Source: Candidatus Gastranaerophilales bacterium
GTDB taxonomy: Bacteria; Cyanobacteriota; Vampirovibrionia; Gastranaerophilales; Gastranaerophilaceae
NCBI GenBank assembly: GCA_944322855.1
Contig: CALUQG010000013.1
Coordinates: forward strand, 1-52,050
Length of the DNA: 52,050 bases
Reading direction: 5' to 3'
In this document: positions 40,891 to 49,216 of the stretch, piece by piece
How the letters are laid out: every line of letters begins with the position of its first letter
How positions within the stretch are numbered: position 1 is the first letter of the stretch
Made by a program: the position numbers and the translations under genes
Notes under the pieces: model-generated
What the model was told of the DNA's origin: nothing
Seen by the model: only the letters and a program-made list of their open reading frames with translations
Database searches by the model: none

Positions 40891-41133
40891 ATGACACAAT
40901 TTTTAGAATATGCGCCTGTTATCCTTGTTGTTATGGGCTTTTTCGTTGCATACAAAATATTTGTTACACCGGAAGAGCTCGGCAATATCAAATCAGAGCT
41001 TATAGAATACATTGCCGATCACTATGTATCGGATAAAACTTATCGTGAAAATCACAGAAATCTTCAAGAACAGCTTGCTTTGATTCATCAGGATATTAGT
41101 GATGTAAAAAATCTGCTGATTAAAAAAGGATAA
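40891..41133 (+). CDS. Single-span membrane protein, candidate holin or spanin-like
   Basis: An 80-residue protein with one hydrophobic segment at about 9-27 (PVILVVMGFFVAYKIFV) and a soluble, coiled-coil-like remainder (NHRNLQEQLALIHQDISDV). Ribosome binding site is CAGGAGATAT. It lies immediately before the muramidase gene. This is the layout of a lysis membrane partner, but a single span with a long helix also fits a spanin or tail accessory protein. Confidence 0.55.
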   Translation: MTQFLEYAPVILVVMGFFVAYKIFVTPEELGNIKSELIEYIADHYVSDKTYRENHRNLQEQLALIHQDISDVKNLLIKKG

Positions 41134-41138
41134 CAACA

Positions 41139-41615
41139 ATGAATACAGAATTAACCAGAGAAAAGCAATATTTTCAAAAAGCATTATCTTTTGTTCTCAA
41201 ATGGGAAGGAGGATACGTAAATAACCCGAACGACAAAGGAGGAGCCACAAACAAAGGAATTACTCAAAACACATACAATTCTTGGCTCAAAAGCAAAGGA
41301 CTCAAAACAAAAGATGTTAAAAATATATCAAATTTTGAAGTCGAACAAATATACTACAAAAACTACTGGCTTGCTGCCGGCTGCGACAAAATGTCACCCG
41401 AGTTTGCGATACTGGCTTTTGACACAGCTGTCAATATGGGTTTAGCCAGAGTATCACAATTTATGAAAACTGCACAATGGAAATATCCGGAAAAATTTAT
41501 TGCCGCCCGTGAAGCAAAATACAAAGAGTTTGCTGAGTACGGTAATCAAAAAATTTTCCTTCAAGGCTGGCTAAACAGACTAAAAGACCTTGAAAAATTT
41601 ATTGCAGACTTATAG
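41139..41615 (+). CDS. GH108 endolysin (muramidase)
   Basis: A 158-residue glycoside hydrolase family 108 protein. Residues 15-110 hold the catalytic part: SFVLKWEGGYVNNPNDKGG with the catalytic Glu at residue 23, then TNKGITQNTYNSW. The C-terminal part (about 80-155) matches the peptidoglycan-binding domain usually fused to it (FAILAFDTAVNMG, FIAAREAKYKEFA). It cleaves the glycan strand of peptidoglycan for lysis. No signal peptide is present, so release needs a holin-type partner. It is the last gene of the element. Confidence 0.85.
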   Translation: MNTELTREKQYFQKALSFVLKWEGGYVNNPNDKGGATNKGITQNTYNSWLKSKGLKTKDVKNISNFEVEQIYYKNYWLAAGCDKMSPEFAILAFDTAVNMGLARVSQFMKTAQWKYPEKFIAAREAKYKEFAEYGNQKIFLQGWLNRLKDLEKFIADL

Positions 41616-41649
41616 ATATTTTTTCATAAATTTATTTTACCTGATTTTT

Positions 41650-41690
41650 AAAAGCCCTTTTCGAATTATCGAAAAGGGCTTTTCTTTTGT
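41650..41690. terminator. 15-bp bidirectional terminator closing the element
   Basis: AAAAGCCCTTTTCGA (41650-41664) pairs perfectly with TCGAAAAGGGCTTTT (41669-41683) around ATTA, with T-rich ends in both directions. It separates the endolysin gene from the convergent host yjbQ gene. Confidence 0.92.
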
Positions 41691-41701
41691 AATTTATAAG
41701 T

Positions 41702-42118
41702 TCAGGTAATTATCTGAACATAAACATTTCTTGAGCGCGGTTTGTTATCAAAATCGATAAGAACAATTTGCTGCCACGTTCCAAGAAGCAGTGCCCCGTC
41801 TATCAAAGGAACAGATATTGAGCTTCCGAGTATAGCCGCTCTGATATGTGCATAACCGTTTCCGTCATGCCAGGTGTCATCGTGATGATACATTTTGTCC
41901 ATTGGAGCTATTTCATCCAATATATCGGGCAAATCCTTAATCAAACCCGGTTCATACTCAATTGTTGTGATAGAAGCAGTGCTTCCGGCAATCGCAACTA
42001 CGACATTCCCATTTCTGATATTGTGATTATAAACAGCAGATTTTACTTTCTGTGTAATATCTATAATATCCGTATAACCTTTTGTATTTATCAAAAAATG
42101 TTCGGTATAAACTGTCAT
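41702..42118 (-). CDS. YjbQ-family protein (UPF0047)
   Basis: A 138-residue small soluble protein with all conserved family stretches: MTVYTEHFLINTKGYTDIIDIT, VAIAGSTASITTIEYEPGL, HHDDTWHDGNGYAHIRAA, PLIDGALLLGTWQQIVLIDF and a final RSRNVYVQII. Family members have shown weak thiamin-phosphate-synthase-like activity; the physiological role is unclear. His and Asp residues in the DDTWHDGNGYAH stretch form the metal site. It lies 5 bases after the secreted-protein gene and is probably co-transcribed with it. Confidence 0.9.
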   Translation of the reverse strand: MTVYTEHFLINTKGYTDIIDITQKVKSAVYNHNIRNGNVVVAIAGSTASITTIEYEPGLIKDLPDILDEIAPMDKMYHHDDTWHDGNGYAHIRAAILGSSISVPLIDGALLLGTWQQIVLIDFDNKPRSRNVYVQIIT

Positions 42119-42123
42119 TAGAG

Positions 42124-43191
42124 CTATTTCACCTCGCCTGTATATTTAAACAACTCCATGTCATCAACACGCAGAGCAAAATACGGCATTGATTTATCTT
42201 TTTCTTTCATAAAGAGATAAAATGTCTTGTTAAAGAATAAATTTCTGCCTTTTTCTTTGACTGTTAACGGCATAGACATTGTCATAATATTCATAACAGC
42301 TTCGCTTTTTAGTTTTACACCGGTATTATTCATATTAAAATCAACTGTCTGCATAGCCTGAGCAATATAAAGTCTTTTCATTTTTTTGGGTGTAATTATT
42401 TCTTTACCGCACAGTTCATCGTAATTTGTATAATTTTTAAATGACATAAAAGGTACTTTCAGTTTGTCACCTGCAACAAACTTTTTTTCACCTTTGTATT
42501 TTTGAGAATTTTTGTTTAGGTTTTTGTATATCTCATCAAAATCTTTATTGGAATTTGTACGGTATAAAATGACGTCATCTTTTTCTGATTTCAATACTAC
42601 AGCATAATCAAAAGGATTTTTGTAAAACAAAACATCAACACTATCGTACATAGAAGAGCGGCTGTTTTTGTCTATACCAAAATAATTGTATTTTTCTTTA
42701 CTGTTATTAAAACTTTCTTTTTTTAAGATATCAAATCTGGATGTATAAGAAAAATCTTTCTTGAGCATTGCATATAACAAATAAGCATTATTGGGGTCAT
42801 TCCAGTTAATTTTATCCAAAAGCTCACTTTTTTCATTAAATTTTTCTAAAATAGCTTTTTCAATCTGTTCTTTTAATTCCGGTGAAGTTTCTCCATATGC
42901 AGTGTAATAAGAATCTTCTGACAGCATTGATTTGGTAAATTCTTGTTTATTCAATATTTTAGCTAGTTGCGATTTTTCTTTTTTAAATTTTATCGGGCCT
43001 TTCAGGATATTATCCATAAAATCATTCCATACAAGTTGAAAAGTACCAACCCAAAGTCTGTTAGCATTTTCTGTTTTTACAGAAAATGCAGGCAGCATAG
43101 AAACAGACTCCTGTTTGATGTTTTTTGCCAGCACATTTGAGCCGATAAACATAATAGAAATCAACATTCCAAGTGCAATAATTTTTTTCAT
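42124..43191 (-). CDS. Secreted protein with serpin-like C-terminal pattern
   Basis: A 355-residue protein with a signal peptide (MKKIIALGMLISIMFIGSNVLA). It has a conserved block ANRLWVGTFQLVWNDFMDNI, then DVLFYKNPFDYAVVLKSEKD, TNYDELCGKEI, and a C-terminal part GVKLKSEAVMNIMTMSMP...NLFFNKTFYLFMKEKD...PYFALRVDD. The ending recalls the shutter and hinge strands of serpins, after a short loop where a reactive-centre loop would sit. I cannot confirm serpin homology without a structure prediction. A single hairpin separates it from the small protein upstream. Confidence 0.6.
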   Translation of the reverse strand: MKKIIALGMLISIMFIGSNVLAKNIKQESVSMLPAFSVKTENANRLWVGTFQLVWNDFMDNILKGPIKFKKEKSQLAKILNKQEFTKSMLSEDSYYTAYGETSPELKEQIEKAILEKFNEKSELLDKINWNDPNNAYLLYAMLKKDFSYTSRFDILKKESFNNSKEKYNYFGIDKNSRSSMYDSVDVLFYKNPFDYAVVLKSEKDDVILYRTNSNKDFDEIYKNLNKNSQKYKGEKKFVAGDKLKVPFMSFKNYTNYDELCGKEIITPKKMKRLYIAQAMQTVDFNMNNTGVKLKSEAVMNIMTMSMPLTVKEKGRNLFFNKTFYLFMKEKDKSMPYFALRVDDMELFKYTGEVK

Positions 43192-43221
43192 ATTTTCTCC
43201 TAATTTTCCCTTGTCTACAAA

Positions 43222-43255
43222 AAAGACAGGCGATATATACCTGTCTTTAATCTTA
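43222..43255 (-). terminator. Terminator of the small-protein gene
   Basis: AAAGACAGG (43222-43230) pairs with CCTGTCTTT (43240-43248). On the minus strand the hairpin is followed by a T-run. The stem matches the tRNA-Ile terminator at 447-475 in its GACAGG core. Confidence 0.75.
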
Positions 43256-43266
43256 ACTTATAAAGA

Positions 43267-43512
43267 TTAAACTTCAAGAAAGAGTCGTCTTCCCACAATA
43301 TTAGGCTTTCCATTATAATAGCCTGCAAAATAACCGCCCCTTACCGGATTATTTTTACCATAAAAATTTGAATTAACTGACAAGTTTGACATAAAAGGAT
43401 TTGTTGATTGAGAAGAAAAAGGATTTACCGATGCAGGTCTTACAGAACTAATAGCTGTAGATCTTGATGGAGTAAGTGCTTTTGAAATAAATCCTACGAG
43501 ATTTTCAATCAT
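43267..43512 (-). CDS. Small Ser/Asn/Pro-rich protein, unknown function
   Basis: An 81-residue protein. The first 14 residues are weakly hydrophobic (MIENLVGFISKALT). The centre is low-complexity, with STxSSVRPASVNPFSSQSTNPFMSN, and the end is glycine/tyrosine-rich (RGGYFAGYYNGKPN). Ribosome binding site is AAAGGTTAAATT. It has its own terminator. No family recognised; it may be surface-associated or an intrinsically disordered factor. Confidence 0.5.
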   Translation of the reverse strand: MIENLVGFISKALTPSRSTAISSVRPASVNPFSSQSTNPFMSNLSVNSNFYGKNNPVRGGYFAGYYNGKPNIVGRRLFLEV

Positions 43513-43727
43513 AATTTAACCTTTCTTAAGACGTTTATTGTTATGGGGAGCGTCTCACTAGACCTAATTTATTAACAATTTAAAATATACTAATGGATTC
43601 TGAATAGTCATGATTATTATAATACAATATTACAATTTGTTAAGCCCTTTCTGAAAAAAATCACCTATAATGCGTATGAAATATCATATACAAAGTGGCA
43701 AAATAAAAAATGAAAGAGGAAAGAATA

Positions 43728-43931
43728 ATGAAAAAATGCCCGTTTAATTTTGATGTATGTACACAGGAATGCGCTTTATTTATTGCACCAGCAGATATAA
43801 ATGACCTTGTTGCAAGCAGACTTACAAGCATTGGAGTTTATGACAAACAAAACGGAATGTGCTCATTAAAAAATCATGCTCTTGCTAAAAGCAGAGAAAT
43901 TTTTGAAAAAAGCCAGGCTAACAAATTCTAG
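43728..43931 (+). CDS. Small cysteine-cluster protein
   Basis: A 67-residue protein read from the ATG at 43728, which has AGAGGAAAGAATA before it; an upstream ATG at 43710 is less likely. It opens MKKCPFNFDVCTQECALFIA with cysteines spaced C-x6-C-x3-C, plus a fourth in NGMCSLKNHA near residue 48. Four cysteines could form a zinc or Fe-S site. No family recognised. It transcribes into the next gene across about 57 bases. Confidence 0.6.
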   Translation: MKKCPFNFDVCTQECALFIAPADINDLVASRLTSIGVYDKQNGMCSLKNHALAKSREIFEKSQANKF

Positions 43932-43988
43932 TTTTTTTCAAAAAATCTATTATACTTGTAATATATAAAATCAAGTCAAGAGTATGTA

Positions 43989-44987
43989 ATGAGCGAAATC
44001 AGTCTCGGACAATTTTTTAAAAATGTGTTTGATTACAGCACAGGAAAACAGCCGGCGCAGCAGCCCGGTAAAGTTGTCAATGAAAATTTTCAAAAAGCCC
44101 AAAACGAAGCAATAAAACAGGTAAATCAGACTGTTCAAAACATTACCCAAAATCTTGCCAGACAGCAGGATATTTTATACACTCAAATGCAGCTTAAAGA
44201 GCTGACAAATTTTGAAAGATCAATGCTTTTAAAAAATCTCTTTGATTTTCCTGCCAGTATAAAAGATATAGTTGCTTTTCTTTCATCAGAAAGCAAAGTT
44301 CTGACGGCAAAAGAGCTGCAGCTGCTTATGACACAGCCAATTGACATGTCAAAACTCCTTGTTCTTTTACAGACACACGGAAAAACAGCTCTTGAGAAAA
44401 TAACAAAAATGATTGCCACATTAAACCAATCCGGTATATACAATACCCAGCAGCTTAAAGAAATGACTGTGTTAATAAATGCCTGCATTCCGGCAAATGA
44501 TGCAACACAATCACAAATACTAAAAAGTTTTATGTTAATGTATCTGCCCTGGCTTCCTATTAATGGAGCAATGGATTTTAATATCGGAACAGAAAACGGT
44601 GAAGAAGAGAAAAAATCAAAAGATGAAGATACAATAACGATAATAATCACAACAAAAAATTACGGCATTGTAAAAATACTTTTGTATAAAGAAGAAAATT
44701 TATACAACATTGATGTAAACTGCAGTGAAGATTTTCCTAAAGAAAAATTTAATGTGCTTATTCAAAACAAAAGCGAAGATGCCTCACTGAATATTAAACC
44801 CAAAGTTCTTTATACAACAAGAAAAACATCAGATAATGAAAAAAATAGCGAAGCAAAAGTAGATTTTTCAAAATCTACAAAAATTTCACCTCAGCTTTTA
44901 ATAGTTATCCACTCTCTAATAAAAATGGTAATGGATATCGATACTCAGGGGCAAATTGAAGAAGCAAGAAAAGAAAATCTTACTTAG
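43989..44987 (+). CDS. Unknown protein with FliK-like C-terminal pattern
   Basis: A 332-residue soluble protein. The N-terminal half is Gln-rich and helical (QKAQNEAIKQVNQTVQNITQ), followed by LLKNLFDFPASIKDIVAFLS. In the middle, MLMYLPWLPINGAMDF precedes a beta-rich acidic part (TITIIITTKNYGIVKILLY). 'LPWLPL ... T.nyG.v.i.L' resembles C-terminal parts of flagellar hook-length control-like proteins, but no flagellar gene is nearby, so the likeness may be misleading. It is convergent with pheA and ends 10 bases from it. Confidence 0.55.
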   Translation: MSEISLGQFFKNVFDYSTGKQPAQQPGKVVNENFQKAQNEAIKQVNQTVQNITQNLARQQDILYTQMQLKELTNFERSMLLKNLFDFPASIKDIVAFLSSESKVLTAKELQLLMTQPIDMSKLLVLLQTHGKTALEKITKMIATLNQSGIYNTQQLKEMTVLINACIPANDATQSQILKSFMLMYLPWLPINGAMDFNIGTENGEEEKKSKDEDTITIIITTKNYGIVKILLYKEENLYNIDVNCSEDFPKEKFNVLIQNKSEDASLNIKPKVLYTTRKTSDNEKNSEAKVDFSKSTKISPQLLIVIHSLIKMVMDIDTQGQIEEARKENLT

Positions 44988-44996
44988 AAGATAAAA

Positions 44997-45854
44997 TTAA
45001 AATCTTCTGTAAGAACCTAAAAGCTTAATATAATTGGTATTCAATTTAATCAAATCGAGCACTTTTTTTGCAGGTTCATCATTGATGTGCCCTTCAAAAT
45101 CTACAAAAAATACATATTCACCGAGATTTTTCTTAGACGGACGTGAATCAATATATAAAAGATTTATATTCAAACTATCAAAAACATTCAAAACCTTAAC
45201 AAGCGCTCCGGGTTGATTTTTGGTGACAAAAGCAATACTTGTTTTATCTTCACCTGTCGCAGTTGTTGTTGAACGAGAAATTAGCACGAATCTGGTTTTG
45301 TTATCAAGTTCATCATTGATATTTTTAGCCAGAATATTCAGCTTAAAAAGTTCTGCAGTCCGTTTGTTTGCTATAGCCGCATAGCTTTCATCGAGTGTTG
45401 ACAGTTCCTGAGCAGCTCTGCCTGTCGAAGCCTTTTCGATTTGTTCAACATCCGTACCAAATGTTTTTGATACAAAGTTCTGGCACTGAGCAAGAGCCTG
45501 AGGATGAGAAATTATCTTCTTTATTTTTTTTATATCCTTTGCTTTTGAAACAAGGCAATGATTTACAGGGATAACTGTTTCAGCGGTAATTTTCAGATTT
45601 TCATCTTTTACATTTAAAAGATTGTCCATTGTTTCTCTGACGATACCTTCTATAGAATTTTCAATCGGTATAATTCCTGCAGCATGCTCATTTTTGTCAA
45701 CATATTCAATGATACTTTTGACAGTTGAAAAAGTAGTTTGTTTTAAATCTGAAGAGGGAATAAGGCTTATAAACTGATTTTTTGCAATTTCACAGTAAGT
45801 CCCCTCCGGCCCTAAATACAAAATCTCATTAATATCTTTATTTATCTCAATCAT
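44997..45854 (-). CDS. pheA: Prephenate dehydratase
   Basis: A 285-residue monofunctional enzyme that converts prephenate to phenylpyruvate in phenylalanine synthesis. The catalytic part (about 10-190) has YLGPEGTYCEIA, GIIPIENSIEGIVRETMDNL, ISHPQALAQC, AAIANKRTAELF and NKTRFVLISR-like NKTRFVLIS. The ACT domain (about 205-285) has IAFVTKNQPGALVKVLNVF and YIDSRPSKKNLGEYVFFVD, the usual phenylalanine feedback site. It is divergent from the phosphohexomutase gene and convergent with the preceding one. Confidence 0.93.
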   Translation of the reverse strand: MIEINKDINEILYLGPEGTYCEIAKNQFISLIPSSDLKQTTFSTVKSIIEYVDKNEHAAGIIPIENSIEGIVRETMDNLLNVKDENLKITAETVIPVNHCLVSKAKDIKKIKKIISHPQALAQCQNFVSKTFGTDVEQIEKASTGRAAQELSTLDESYAAIANKRTAELFKLNILAKNINDELDNKTRFVLISRSTTTATGEDKTSIAFVTKNQPGALVKVLNVFDSLNINLLYIDSRPSKKNLGEYVFFVDFEGHINDEPAKKVLDLIKLNTNYIKLLGSYRRF

Positions 45855-45957
45855 TTTGCTGCTAACCGTTTATCTGATAAAATACAATAATGTCAGCCTG
45901 AATTTTTACAGGATGATACAAATATTTATAAAAACATTTTACAAAAAGGCAGGGGAA

Positions 45958-47373
45958 ATGACAAATAGTGAATCGAGTATAAAATTCGGAACAGACGGAT
46001 GGAGAGCTATAGTCGGTAAAGACTTCAACAAAGAGAATGTAAAAAAAGTAACGAACGCTATAGCAAAATATGTTTTGGAAAAAGATGGTATTAAAAAGCC
46101 GATTATCATAGGCTATGACCCGAGAAATATGGCAAAAGAGTTTGCAAAATATTCTTCAGAACTTTTGTCAGAAGCAGGATTTAAAGTTTCGATGTCTGCA
46201 GAAATCATTCCTACACCGGTACTTGCATACAATGCCAAAATTCTTAATGCAAATGCATTAATGTTCACTGCTTCGCACAATCCGCCGGAATACCTCGGTA
46301 TAAAATTCATCCCCGATTACGCAGGCCCGGCTACTACCGAAATAACTAATGCCATTGTAAAAAATCTTGATGATGCGGAAAATATTAAATTTTCACCATC
46401 AAAAATTTATGAAGTTGAAGAAAAATCTTTTAAAGAACCTTATTTTTCTCACATAGAAAAAATAATCGATTTTGAAAAAATAAGAGAATATTTCACTCGT
46501 GAAGACGACGATGGAGAAATTATATACGACGCTTTATACAGTGCAAGCATCGGGTATTTTGATGAACTGTTGCAAAGAAATTCTATAAGCTGTGAAAAAC
46601 TTCATATGCATCACGACCCGAATTTTGGCGGCGGTATGCCCGAGCCAAAGGCAAAATATCTTCAAGAACTCATCGAATTGATAGCAAGAAGGACAAATGC
46701 TATCGGGCTTAGCAACGACGGCGACGGAGACCGTTTTGGGGTTATTAACGAAAAAGCCGAATATGTTACACCAAATGAAATAATAGCCTTGCTGCTCGGA
46801 CATTTGATTAAAAACAAACATTTTGACGGAAAACTTGTAAAAACTGTCGGAGCAAGTCAGATGCTTGATATAATTGCAAAGCAGTACGGCATAGATGTTG
46901 TGGAAACACCTGTCGGCTTTAAATGGGTAGGCGCTGCAATGAGAGAATATGAAACTATAATCGGCGGTGAAGAATCAGGTGGGCTTAGCATAAAAGGACA
47001 TATTCCTGAAAAAGACGGTATACTCGCAGATTTGCTTGTTCTTGAAATGCTTGCCTATGAAGACAAACCGCTATGGGAGCTTCAAGAAGAGCTTCATCAA
47101 AAAGCAGGCTGTACTTTTGTAAATGAAAGAATTGATGTAAAACTTGAAGACAACCATCAGCTTCAAATTTTGATGAAAAAATATTCAGAACTTGACAAAA
47201 TTGACGAATATAAAATTTTGAAACGTGACACAAAAGACGGTGTAAAATATTATCTCGATGATGAAAAGACCTGGGTGCTCATCCGTCCAAGCGGAACTGA
47301 GCCTCTTTTGAGAATTTATTTTGAGTCTGATTCAAAAAATAAAATTGAAAAACTAAAAACATTTTTTCAATAA
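45958..47373 (+). CDS. Phosphohexomutase (phosphoglucomutase/phosphomannomutase family)
   Basis: A 471-residue enzyme from the ATG at 45958 (AGGGGA just before it); longer starts from 45856 add a non-conserved leader. It carries all four family motifs: catalytic serine in TASHNPPEYLG near 105, metal loop NDGDGDRFG near 254, sugar loop GGEESGG near 335 and phosphate loop RPSGTEPLLR near 443. It moves phosphate between C1 and C6 of hexose or hexosamine phosphates. The exact sugar cannot be fixed from sequence. Terminator follows. Confidence 0.9.
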   Translation: MTNSESSIKFGTDGWRAIVGKDFNKENVKKVTNAIAKYVLEKDGIKKPIIIGYDPRNMAKEFAKYSSELLSEAGFKVSMSAEIIPTPVLAYNAKILNANALMFTASHNPPEYLGIKFIPDYAGPATTEITNAIVKNLDDAENIKFSPSKIYEVEEKSFKEPYFSHIEKIIDFEKIREYFTREDDDGEIIYDALYSASIGYFDELLQRNSISCEKLHMHHDPNFGGGMPEPKAKYLQELIELIARRTNAIGLSNDGDGDRFGVINEKAEYVTPNEIIALLLGHLIKNKHFDGKLVKTVGASQMLDIIAKQYGIDVVETPVGFKWVGAAMREYETIIGGEESGGLSIKGHIPEKDGILADLLVLEMLAYEDKPLWELQEELHQKAGCTFVNERIDVKLEDNHQLQILMKKYSELDKIDEYKILKRDTKDGVKYYLDDEKTWVLIRPSGTEPLLRIYFESDSKNKIEKLKTFFQ

Positions 47374-47385
47374 GAATTTATCAGC

Positions 47386-47424
47386 AAAAAGCGGACTGAT
47401 TTTTTAAAACAGTCCGCTTTTTTT
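47386..47424. terminator. Bidirectional terminator between phosphohexomutase and metK
   Basis: AAAAAGCGGACTG (47386-47398) pairs perfectly with CAGTCCGCTTTTT (47410-47422) with long T/A flanks on both sides, serving both convergent genes. Confidence 0.92.
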
Positions 47425-47448
47425 ATCAAAAGTTAAACTTTGAGTTTA

Positions 47449-48726
47449 CTAAGATTTACATCCGCAAAAACTCAAACCTGCCTGTTCTTTCAACAAAGCT
47501 GCTTTATCAGTTTTTTCCCATGGAACATCTATGTCACTGCGTCCCATGTGACCGTATGCAGCGAGTAGTTGATAGAATTTGCCGCCATTTTTTGCCGGCA
47601 AACCTCTGAGGTCAAATTGCTTAATGATAGCAGCAGGTCTCAAATCAAAGTTTTTCTTCACGAGTGCAGAAATCTCATCATCAGATATTACACCTGTACC
47701 GAATGTCTCAACCATAACAGATACAGGTTCTGCAACACCAATTGCATAACCGAGTTCAACTTCACATTTTTGAGCCAAACCTGCTTTGACAATGTTTTTT
47801 GCAACATATCTTGTTGCATAAGCAGCTGAGCGGTCAACTTTTGTCGGATCTTTACCTGAGAAAGCACCGCCGCCGTGACGTGAATAACCGCCGTATGTGT
47901 CAACAATGATTTTTCTTCCTGTCAAACCGGCATCGCCTTGAGGGCCGCCGATAACAAATCTTCCTGACGGGTTAATTAAATATTTTGTATTTTCATCAGG
48001 CTTAATCGCATCGTTTTCAAAAACAGGCTTAATGACATATTCAATCAAGTCTTCTCTAATTATTGATTGAATTTTTTCATTGTCAGAAATTCCGTTAATT
48101 TCAGGATCGTGTTGTGTAGACAAGACAATCGTATCAATTCTGGATGGTCTTCCGTCTACATATTCAACAGTAACCTGAGATTTTCCGTCAGGTCTCAAGT
48201 ATCCGAGTGTACCGTCTTTTCTAACCTGTGCTAGTTTGTGAGCCAATCTGTGAGCAAGGCTAATCGGCAAAGGCATAAGTTCAGGTGTTTCATCACATGC
48301 AAAACCAAACATAATACCCTGATCGCCTGCACCAACATCTTCTGTTTCACTTGTTGAAGTATCTGCATTACTGTTTCTAGCTTCGAGAGCTTTATTTACA
48401 CCGCCTGCAATATCAGAAGACTGCTCATCTATTGATGTTAATACAGCACAGTTTTTGTAATCAAAACCGCCACCTTCTGCTCCTGCATAACCGATGTTTT
48501 TAATAGTATTTCTTACGACTGCCGGAATATCAACATAGCAGTCAGATGTAATTTCTCCGCAAACCAGAGCCATACCTGTAGTTACGGTAGTTTCTGCAGC
48601 TACTCTTGAGCCCGGATCTTTTGTAAGAAATTCATCCAAAATTGCATCCGAAATCTGATCGCATACTTTGTCAGGATGACCTTCTGTTACAGACTCTGAT
48701 GTAAAAAGAAATCTTTTTGATGCCAT
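47449..48726 (-). CDS. metK: S-adenosylmethionine synthetase
   Basis: A 425-residue enzyme making S-adenosylmethionine from methionine and ATP. All signature parts are present: [20 protein letters not shown] at the start, [42 protein letters not shown] and [18 protein letters not shown]. Ribosome binding site is AAAGGGAAAA. The length is slightly above the usual ~380-400, with small insertions between motifs. I find no SAM riboswitch motif in its leader. The intergenic region upstream folds strongly on the opposite strand. Confidence 0.95.
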   Translation of the reverse strand: MASKRFLFTSESVTEGHPDKVCDQISDAILDEFLTKDPGSRVAAETTVTTGMALVCGEITSDCYVDIPAVVRNTIKNIGYAGAEGGGFDYKNCAVLTSIDEQSSDIAGGVNKALEARNSNADTSTSETEDVGAGDQGIMFGFACDETPELMPLPISLAHRLAHKLAQVRKDGTLGYLRPDGKSQVTVEYVDGRPSRIDTIVLSTQHDPEINGISDNEKIQSIIREDLIEYVIKPVFENDAIKPDENTKYLINPSGRFVIGGPQGDAGLTGRKIIVDTYGGYSRHGGGAFSGKDPTKVDRSAAYATRYVAKNIVKAGLAQKCEVELGYAIGVAEPVSVMVETFGTGVISDDEISALVKKNFDLRPAAIIKQFDLRGLPAKNGGKFYQLLAAYGHMGRSDIDVPWEKTDKAALLKEQAGLSFCGCKS

Positions 48727-48864
48727 TTTCTAATTTTCCCTTTCATATATACCTGAGTGACTCTTCAGGATTAAGGACATGTTAAAACAAAGGAAAATCA
48801 GCGTCAAATAAAGTATTCCATAGCTTTACAATGCTTAATCTATATTTCAATATAGTCAATGGTA

Positions 48865-49140
48865 GAAACTTTATAACACTAAAAATTATTCCATTTTACA
48901 GAAAAAACACTAATACTCTCAGTCTATAAGACATGATTAGGCTAAAGACTAACTCTTCGGAGTTTAATTATTACATCTCTCCATCGGGAAATATAATTAT
49001 CTGACAATATTAACAGCAAGGGGTTCGGAGACAGCATGTCCCTGATGGCATAGTCTATGGATTAGAGCTTTTTAGCATTTGAAGAAAATTTACTCAGTCC
49101 TGTGCTGAGAAATTTTCGCAAAAAGGCTCACTATAGTTTC
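48865..49140 (+). ncRNA. Structured RNA candidate between metK and clpC
   Basis: About 275 bases with nested pairings. GAAACT (48865-48870) pairs with AGTTTC (49135-49140), GCTAAA (48941-48946) with TTTAGC (49071-49076), and AGACTA (48946-48951) with TAGTCT (49051-49056). CCATCGGG (48981-48988) pairs with CCCTGATGG (49040-49048, one bulge). A perfect AACTC-TTCG-GAGTT hairpin (48951-48964) has a cUUCGg loop in plus orientation. A long 3' hairpin (49084-49117) has a 13-pair stem. The UUCG loop favours the plus strand. It lacks tmRNA, RNase P or SRP RNA signatures; a 6S-like RNA is not excluded. Confidence 0.5.
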
Positions 49141-49159
49141 CCCCCCCCCCAAAAAAAAA
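49140..49159. repeat. C11-A9 homopolymer tract
   Basis: Eleven C residues (49140-49150) are followed directly by nine A residues. In this A+T-rich background a C11 run is striking. It lies between the RNA candidate and the clpC terminator, whose T-run on the minus strand is the A9 tract. Length variation by slippage or a sequencing artefact is possible. Confidence 0.9.
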
Positions 49160-49192
49160 GAAAAGAGAAATTTTAATCAATTTCTCTTTTCT
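49151..49192 (-). terminator. Terminator of clpC
   Basis: AGAAAAGAGAAATT (49159-49172) pairs with AATTTCTCTTTTCT (49179-49192). On the minus strand a run of eight T (49151-49158) follows directly. It may also stop the RNA candidate from the other side. Confidence 0.88.
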
Positions 49193-49216
49193 TCTATTAC
49201 TATATAGCTTTTATTT

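Noticed and set aside
11299-41644. TTACCTGA at 11299-11306 and 41637-41644 as attachment sites flanking the element
   Set aside because: Only eight bases are shared, in A+T-rich surroundings, with no integrase and no tRNA target; chance is sufficient.
48727-49139. SAM riboswitch in the metK leader
   Set aside because: No SAM-I/II/III-type core motifs on the minus strand; the stable UUCG hairpin and pairings favour a plus-strand RNA.
48865-49140. tmRNA, RNase P RNA or SRP RNA
   Set aside because: No tRNA-like ends or tag frame, no RNase P conserved regions, and no GGAAGC-type SRP loop could be found.
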